A stretch of DNA of 64,000 nucleotides from Buxus sempervirens (Eukaryota; Streptophyta; Magnoliopsida; Buxales; Buxaceae): contig OX387192.1 of the NCBI GenBank assembly GCA_947561395.2, forward strand, positions 12,932,221-12,996,220, in the 5' to 3' direction. Positions 57,201 through 64,000 of this stretch are shown one piece after another. The translations under genes and the position numbers were made by a program. The notes under the pieces are model-generated. The model searched no databases, was not told the DNA's origin, and saw nothing but the letters and a program-made list of their open reading frames with translations. Numbering within the stretch: position 1 is the first letter of the stretch; every line of letters begins with the position of its first letter.

Positions 57201-57589
57201 GCAGCTTTCTGGGTTTTGCTGTTTGGAAACTTCGACAGCTCATATCTCCCTCATCCGGGCTTTGATTTGAGCAAACTCAGTTGCGTTAGAATCGTATCGG
57301 AGCCCTCTATCCAAAGGCATGGGGTTAAGCACCTGGATTGAGGTTTAGCAGAAAGTCAACTTTCGGCTCCCCTCAGGTTTGATCAACCCGCAGAACTTTT
57401 ATCCGAACTCTGATTCCAGCAAACTCAGTTGCGTTGGAACCGTGTCGGGATTCTCTATCCATTGAGATAGGTCAAGGTGGTCAACTATCACCTGATCAAA
57501 AAGTCAACTTTTTGTCCCCTCAGGGTTTGACTTTCTGCCAGGGTTTTCATTTTCAGCACTCCCAGGGGTGCAAAAATAAGGTGCTTACA
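54249..57589 (-). repeat. solo LTR D, Tat/Ogre-like, TSD GATTG
   Basis: 3,341 bp, minus orientation (element sense starts TGTAAGCACC at 57589 and ends GCGCACA at 54249). TSD GATTG at 54244-54248 and 57590-57594. Inserted in the leader of element C. TATA box on the minus strand at 56771-56780. Hairpin clusters: 56791-57040 (GTATCCGACAT type) and 55274-55390 (GTAGCCGGC, GTATCCGGC and TTGATCCGAC). Its U5 PBS-like motif is decayed (TGGAATCGTCA, 54314-54324). Confidence 0.92.
56771..56780 (-). promoter_or_regulatory. LTR D TATA box
   Basis: CTATAAAAAGG on the minus strand followed by CAACAGCAGCCCC. The first upstream hairpin (56791-56817) begins 11 bp away. Confidence 0.7.
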
Positions 57590-58148
57590 GATTGCATTCT
57601 TTTTTAGCTTTGTAAATATCATGTAGATTTTTCCCAAGCTGGAAAGTTGTGAGTTTTCCTATGGTTAGACACCGAGAGCAGATGAAAGATAAAGATTGAT
57701 CAGGACTTGGACGTGCTTCCTTACACAAGTATGTCTAGAAGTTTCGCCTCAATAGGCGCTAACCCTTAGGATTGCACACACACCTTATGTGCTTGGTTTT
57801 CATTTCCGGCACGTTTTTAATTTGGTTTTCTGTTTTGTCAAACCCTGGCAGGAACCCAAGACAAAACCCTGGCAGGAACCCAAGACATGGTGATGTCCAT
57901 CCCTTTTATTTACCTTTTGCATTTCCTTCTTAATGCATTAGATTGATTGACAGTTCCTACATGGACCTCCCAAAATGATTTGGGACACTAATTGGATAGT
58001 TAGGCACATAGCATCATCATCATCATCATCATCTGAGAGAACCAAGTTCCCTAGGATAGATAAATGCGCTTGGGACACCCCCTGGATCTATTCTTGGACA
58101 AGACAACTCTAAGGGGATAAGCAGATTAAGCGAGAGGCACGGTACCAC

Positions 58149-59384
58149 ATGGGACTCACTTTGTCCTTGTTAAACGTGCCAATAAATTGGGACATGATCC
58201 AGGCATCTTTGCTATTTTGGGATCCCCAATTATCAGTCTTTCGATTTGGGACTGTAGAGTTGGCACCCACAATCGAGGAGTTTGACCTACTCCTTAGGTT
58301 TAGCGACCATGGAGAACCAGCTAGGGAAGAATTCAAGACCTTAGGAGGTGAAAAGTCATTCACGAGGGTCTCCAAAAATTTCCTAGCTAAAAAGATAAGG
58401 AAAAAAAAGCAGGAAAGACCTTGTGTTTGGTGGGACACCTTCACCATCGTAGTTATTGCATAAATCTTTTTTCAAACTAGGGGAGACACCATTAATTAGC
58501 CCTCATGGAGATTGTGGATCAATTGTCGACTGGGTACCGAATCGTGCAACTGATACTCGCTTAATTGTATCATGCCCTTACTTCGTCCAAGAATGGAACT
58601 AGAAGGTTCCAGGGGTGTGCTCCCCTCCTTCACATGTGGATGCAAGACCACCTGAAGGTGGCTAAACCCATCAGTGATAGATACGGGATAGTCCGTGACA
58701 ACTTCACGTGCATGGCCTGAAGAGAGATACACCCAGACTTGCCAATTCTAGAGGAGTGGTTGAACCATTTTCTCCACTTGACTGGAGATGCAAACGTTAG
58801 ATGGTGGGGGACTTTCCATTTCACATACACCTCCATTTTGACCTTCAAAGATATGAAATGCCTGGCTGTAATCGGCCTCACCAACGCTGTGCTGTACTAT
58901 CCAATTAAGGTTTTGAAACAGTTTGGGAAACCACAGGGAATCCTGTTTAAGAATGACGTGGCATAATGGAATTGAGGCGGCATCTTTTGGCAGAATGGAA
59001 AACTGTGCAAGTGCACTAGAAAGACATATTCTCGAAAACCCACCTTCAAGAATACGAGCAATGGACGGCCCAGGAATTTGGCCATGGTGGCCCCCGGCTC
59101 TTCAGACCATCACATAGGAGGACATTCTAGTTCTACCGAGATGGGGTGGCCAAACTGTAGGAGATCCACTCCCATATCCATTTAGCTTATGTCGAATCGG
59201 AACGGGAGAGTAGACAGGCTAATGTAGCTCTTCAACAAGAAATGGACACCGTTCATAAGCATGCGGATGAGGACCAACGTCTGTGGAACAAGCTTCTACG
59301 TGTCTTAAGGAGGCAAGATGTGTCCTCCCATTATAATGATGACCAACCTAACTAGCCTTTGGCTTTGTTGTACTTAATGTTGAC
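58149..59384 (+). pseudogene. ORF1-like protein of element C (plant-mobile-domain-like)
   Basis: Tat/Ogre elements can carry an extra ORF upstream of gag. Here 58149-58463 encodes a 104-residue stretch with FWDPQLSVFRFGTVELAPTI and EEFDLLLRF, the N-terminal signature of plant mobile domain/DUF7745-type retroelement proteins. Other frames continue the same protein: LHMWMQDHLKVAKP (about 58640), WGTFHFTYTSILTFKDMK (58810-58860), VLKQFGKPQGI (58910-58945). Many stops and frameshifts. The function of this ORF is unknown. LINE-D cuts it at 59385. Family assignment is by eye, moderate. Confidence 0.6.
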
Positions 59385-59883
59385 TTTTTTTTTTTTTTTT
59401 GAAAAGTATAAGTAATCTATTATATTAAAATAAGCTTATACAAAACTGTACAAAATATGCCTAATAAGCATAACCAGATTCTACTCCCCTAGGACTACTA
59501 GGAAATCAAACTACCATGCATTAGAATGTGTACATATATAGCCATGATCAAAATATGTGGAGCAAACGCATCCAAAGTCGCCTTCTTGCAGCTTGTTAAC
59601 CTCTTAGCTTCCATGATAGTTTCCAATTCTCCATTACTTGCCTAGTAAGAGGGTTGTCGGCAATCACTATATCTTCCATATGGAATCCATCTTGAACATC
59701 AGCAACTATGAATCCCAAGACCTTCCTTGCCGGTAAGTAGCTTGTCTTAAATATTCTTCTATTTCGTTCCTTCCAAATGTGGTACGCAGCAACACCCAAG
59801 CTCATCTTAAACAAATTGCTAGTAGGTGAAGAACCTGAGTAGTTTGATGCTGCCCAATCAATGAGATCATTCCAATTTTGGTT
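59385..59883 (-). mobile_element. LINE-D: 5'-truncated L1-type fragment
   Basis: The minus-strand 3' end of a LINE: T-run of 16 at 59385-59400 (the poly(A) tail), then 3' UTR, then from 59596 rightwards the ORF2 C-terminus (VAAYHIWKERNRRIFKTSYLP, LTRQVMENWKL), paralleling LINE-A YHIWRERNRRIF. It is cut at 59883 by LTR F. Target duplication not identified. Confidence 0.85.
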
Positions 59884-61726
59884 TGTGAGACCCCAGATTC
59901 TTGACCATTTGCTTAAGTGCTAATCAAGGGGTATTAGGTAACCCTAACAATTTTTTATTTTCGTTGTGAAGGTGAATTTGGAGAAATCCAAATTTGAAGC
60001 CAACTGAGTGGCTAAGCCAAGGCCTACCCAACATGCATGGGGTAAAGTATCTCTTTCATTGGAGAAATTCCTAAGTTATTAAGCAAATTATTCTATTAGA
60101 TGGAAAATGGCTAAATGGTAAATTTTGTGTGTAGTAGAAGGAGTGTCAAGGTTGTAATTTCTTGTGTCTTGATGGGAGAAGGGCAAACTTGGAAGATATG
60201 CAAAATGTCATTTGGGGGAGAAATTAGCTAAGTATAGGAAAGGGGAGTTTTGCCCCATATGATTGAAACACAACCCTATTCCCATCTTCATCTTCTTCTT
60301 CCACTCTCTCTTCTCTTCTCCTCATCACATTCTCCTTGTTAAGAAACGTGGAGAGACTCTTGCAAGAAAAGAAGAGGAAGAACCCAAGTTTGGTATTTTC
60401 GTTTGGTGGAGATTAGAGCTTTGTGAAGTAAACTCCAAGGAAGCAAGGGTGTTGTTCGTGGTTGCATTAGGAGCAAGAGATCTTGTTGGTTTGCTTGCTA
60501 GAACATGTAAGCAACACTCTCCCAACCTAGATTTCGTTTTCTCATTTTCATATGCAATGTGGGGAAAAATTGGGGGTTTTGTGTAAACTTGATTATCTTT
60601 GCAAATAGGAGAGGGATTTGTTGGGGGTTTGGTAAATAATAGGTAACTACACATGTTAGAGACAATTTAGAGACCAAAACCATAGAAAAGAGAGAGATTT
60701 GAAAAACCTTAGAAAATCACAAAATTTGGATTTTTCACGACCTAGGAAATCTTGCCAGGGCGCCCGACAGAGCGCTCGAGCGATGTCGAGCACCCATTCT
60801 TATTCCCTAGTTGCAGGCCTGCCACTCGTTGGCGCTCGGGTGCCCTATCGAGCACCCCGCCTGTGTTTTTTTTTAAAACCCAGAATCTGAGAGTTGAAAT
60901 TTGGCCTCAGCTGGGCGCCCAAACTAGCTCTCGAGCGAGCACTCAGACGCCCATGCCCAGATTTGAGTATTTTTAGATTTTAGTACAAATCCAACTACAG
61001 GTTGTTTTTATTTGAATCCAACCAATGTACAAATAGGATTTAGGTGTCTAGGAAGTGTACACACTGGAATCAACTCAAAATTCCAAATAACGAAGATTTT
61101 GGGTAAGTTCTACTGAAATAGGTTTCCTGGGAAGTTTCTGTCCCAGATTGCTATAGAAGTAGGGTAATTTAATTCTACCGCTTGAAACACGTTCCAAATG
61201 ATCCTTGGAAGTAGAAAACCAAATCCAAATTAAAGTTGTACATGTTTCCAAATATTTGGGGTCTAGGTTGCCCAAGTGAGGTGTGAAATGCAAAACTTAA
61301 TACCATGAATGTATTTTATTGTTAATGATTATTGTCGTAAGCATGTGATATATTGTGAAGGGCATTGGCCCGAATTGATTTGCATGATATGAAGGGCATT
61401 GGCCCAGATATTGATATGTGTATGGAGGGTAGTGGCCCGGTTCCAAGAGATGCTGTACGAAGGGCAGTGGCCCAAAATTGACTCGAGTAAGGCCATGAGC
61501 TACCCTTGAGATTATACATGCATGATGGCATGGTTTGACACATGGAATTGATTGAATGAACACTTACATAATGAACAATCATAAGTTATGGATCCATAAA
61601 TTTAAGTAGGTGTGTTTGTATATAATGCCATGACCAAGTGTTATTGTTCTTGTGTTACTGTATTGCTTATAACATTCTGGCACCAAGCAACATCGGTGGT
61701 TGATGCCCATTGCTACGGAGAATCGG
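59884..61726 (+). repeat. LTR F: second-family-like LTR, right part displaced
   Basis: Begins TGTGAGACCCCAGATTC, comparable to the TGTAAAATCCCAAATTTT start of the second-family LTR. It contains a GC-rich island (60755-60955) with GCGCTCGAGCG and GAGCACCC words and a short tandem array with AGTGGCCCGG-type cores (61355-61500). LTR E interrupts it at 61727 and the remainder lies beyond the window. Family membership is tentative. Confidence 0.5.
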
Positions 61727-64000
61727 TGTAAGCACCTTATTTTTGCACCCCCGAAAGTGTCGGAAATGCAAACCCTAGCTAAAAAGTCAAACCCTAAGGT
61801 TACAAAGGTTGAATTTTTGACCAAGTGATAATTGGCCACCTTGATTTATCTCAGTGGATAGAGAGTCCTGACACGGTTCCAACGCAACTGAGATTGTTGG
61901 AATCGGAGTTCGGATGAAGGATTTGCAGGCCGGTCAAACTTGAGGGGGAGCAGAAATTGACTTTCTGTTAAATCCCAGATCAGCTGCTTAAACTAGCTCC
62001 AATGAATAGAGGACTCCGATATGGTTCTAATGCAATTGAGTTTGCCAGAATCGGAGTCCAGATGAAGAAGATAGAGCAGTTGAAGTTCTTGGGCAGCAAT
62101 GCCGGAAACTGCACACGTGGCAAAAAGAGCAGAAAAGCAGCAGACGAAAATATCTCAGGGGAAAATCCGCAAATATCAGAACTTTCAAAAATATCTGGAG
62201 GCATATCTGTAATTAATTGGTGGAAAATCTCTAAATATCAAAAGATCAAAAAATATCTTGGGGCAAATCTGCAAATAATCCAGGGGCAAATCTGCAAATA
62301 TAAAAAATTTGCCTTTTTTAATTCGACATATGTGGTCGGATACACATATTTTTCTTCATATCCAAAATTATATTTCGGATACAAAAGATTTGCTCGTCAG
62401 ATACTGTCAGATTCTCTGACAAATTCACTGACAAAATTGAATTTTTGAAATAATTATGTCTGTATCCGACATTTTATATCGGATACAAACAACACATAGT
62501 GTATCGACCTCCATGGTCGGATACACGCAACATATAGTGTATCCGACCATGGAGGTCGGATACAAAAATTTGCCTATAAAAAGGCAAGCAACCCCCCTAG
62601 CCGAGGGTTGCTGGCCCCTGTTCCTCCCCTCCCTCACTGATTCAAACCCTTCTTCTTCCACCTCTCTTCACCCATACACCCTCCCCACACCACCTTAAGG
62701 CTTTGTAACTCTCCTTTTCTCTCTTCCTCTTCTTTCTCATCCAATCAAAAGGAAGAGGACTTGCTGTTGGTGGTGAAGAAGGAAGTTCCAGCCCTTGTTC
62801 CGGCTTCAAGGAGGTCCTCAAACTTCACACAAGGGTTCTAAAACCTCAAGGTAATGTTCCTTATGGCACCTTGTTGAATATATGTGAAAATGAGTTCATT
62901 CGGAGTCCATTAAGTTGATTGGTTTGTAAGAAAGGTTCATTGCTTGTTTCCATCCTTTCTCGGCTCTCTTTTCTCTCATGTGTGACCCCCTAAAGGTAAG
63001 CTAATTCTAATAGGGGAAGAAGGACCATACGTTTGTGGTAAGGGAGGATGAGTGATACTTTTGCACACTTTTAAGAGCCCTTTGGGGGTGCTGTTTTATT
63101 ATGCCTTCATTTCATTTAAGAGGGGAGTGTGTTCCCCCGTATCATACTCCAATGTACCAACACAACCCCTTTTATCCCTTCTCTTACTTACTTTGTTTTA
63201 TCTTCATGCTGGTTAGTTCTAGTGTGATTTAGAATCTGATTTCAGCATGCTTTAAAGTCCATGTAGTATGCATGCATAAGTTTATGGAACCTCATAGGTA
63301 TGACCCCTTTCCCCACCACCACTTAGCTACTGCTGGCATCTTTAGTATGTCATCTTTTCCCCTTTAATGTCTGCTGTTCCAGCATGTTTCCTCGCCCCAG
63401 ATATCCCAAGTTCATCTCACATGCACCTTGTTGGAAAGCATATTAGTCCTCTCTTTGATAGGCTATCTCATGTCCACCCCTTAGAAAGCATGTGCACTTG
63501 AGCACTCACCCACTTGCATGCTACTTTTACTTGCTAATTTGTATGGTTTTTGTGTTCCATGAAATCTGTCCAATTTGTTTGAGGTGTTGTTGTTGAATGA
63601 GTTGCATGAGGAGACCAAGAGGGAGATTTTCCCTCTTCTTTATACCACTGTGGGCCCACATAGGGGCCACAGATTTTTTGGAATACCCTAAGAAGCCCAG
63701 GAATCCGAACCCACTTAAAAAACCATGAAAAAGCCTTCTCCAATCTGATCCGACAACTCAGGTCGGATCAGTAGAATAGTGTTTGTAGCCGACCAGGGTT
63801 GTCGGCTACACTGGCTTCTGTGTGTAGCTGACATCCAAGGTCGGCTACGTTTACTTTTGTGCGTAGCCGACAACTAAGGTCGGCTACACTGTTAAAATTC
63901 CTATTTTCTCATTTCTTTGTTTCGTGTAACATTTTTTGCTCTTAATTAAACCAAATGAGCCAATAGGGTTTCCAGGTCGCTTAGAAACCCAAAATGGGAC
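61727..64000 (+). repeat. LTR E, Tat/Ogre-like, plus strand, cut by window end
   Basis: Starts TGTAAGCACCTTATTTTTGC, left TSD candidate ATCGG (61722-61726). TATA box TATAAAAAGG at 62575. Hairpin clusters at 62325-62564 (GTATCCGAC type, with a perfect 11-bp stem at 62538-62548 and 62554-62564) and 63745-63888 (CTGATCCGAC and GTAGCCGAC). Runs off the right edge about 0.5-1 kb short of full length, so solo or paired status is unknown. Confidence 0.88.
62575..62584 (+). promoter_or_regulatory. LTR E TATA box
   Basis: TATAAAAAGG followed by CAAGCAACCCCCC, 11 bp downstream of the perfect hairpin ending at 62564. Confidence 0.7.

Larger units (their letters stand above)
53771..58148 (+). other. leader of element C (Tat/Ogre-like, plus strand), split by LTR D
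   Basis: The parts 53771-54248 and 57595-58148 align in order with the reverse complement of the element B leader (about 34560 down to 33950): GACCCTACCC, CCAGATCAGAACAAA, GAAACCCTAGAATTGGGCC, GATTGCATTCT, CTTCCTTACACAAGTATGTC and CCCTTAGGAT. A (CAT)n microsatellite lies at 58012-58032. It leads into the ORF1-like pseudogene. The tandem repeats of element B are not present here. Confidence 0.75.

Noticed and set aside
58149-58463. Host plant-mobile-domain gene
   Set aside because: It directly follows a retrotransposon leader, is broken in several frames and lacks exons or conserved flanks, so a retroelement ORF1 is the simpler reading.

Overview
The window is a block of plant nuclear heterochromatin made almost wholly of nested transposable elements. 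I recognise no host gene, tRNA or rRNA gene. A large angiosperm genome is indicated by Athila-type and Tat/Ogre-type Ty3 retrotransposons, L1-type LINEs with a plant zf-RVT tail, a Copia-type LTR and a hAT-like MITE. The species cannot be read from this. Nearly every coding remnant carries stops or frameshifts, so the window is a fossil record rather than a set of working genes.

Nesting, read from target-site duplications (TSDs) and broken frames. The oldest visible host on the right is LINE-B (minus strand, fragments between 42790 and about 50765). Its endonuclease region holds two independent solo LTRs of one Tat/Ogre-like superfamily (44298-47081, TSD ATAAC; 47271-50118, TSD ATACT). Its RT is cut by a large minus-strand Tat/Ogre-like element, 'element A': 5' LTR 25228-42789 in three pieces, PBS and leader 24961-25227, gag-pol 1-5253, 3' LTR off the left edge. 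LTR A was later hit by 'element B' (25920-36773, two LTRs, TSD CAAGG, gag but no pol) and by a second-family solo LTR (37549-40760, TSD CACCC). Element A is split immediately upstream of its gag start codon by a plus-strand Athila-type element (5254-22234). That element hosts a near full-length LINE-A (10354-17035, 16-bp TSD) in RT, and a Copia-type LTR plus truncated LINE-C (19195-22099) in integrase. A second-family LTR without TSD (22235-24960) bridges Athila to the element A leader.

Right part: a degraded LTR fragment (about 50755-51265), a hAT-like MITE (52411-53198), and the leader and ORF1-like pseudogene of a plus-strand Tat/Ogre-like 'element C' (about 53770-59384), interrupted by solo LTR D (54249-57589, TSD GATTG). 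Then come LINE-D (59385-59883), second-family LTR F (59884-61726) and LTR E (61727 to the window end).

Most notable: all five long Tat/Ogre-like LTRs that can be examined carry two clusters of short hairpins. One lies 11-21 bp upstream of the TATA box and the other about 0.8-1.4 kb downstream in the transcribed part. The hairpin 'word' is matched between the clusters of one LTR but differs between LTRs. Other unusual structure: tandem leader repeats with covarying hairpin stems, a PBS extended into 40 nt of tRNA-like 3' half, a PBS-like motif inside U5 that covaries with the PBS, and stops that are mostly TAG where a CAG codon is expected.
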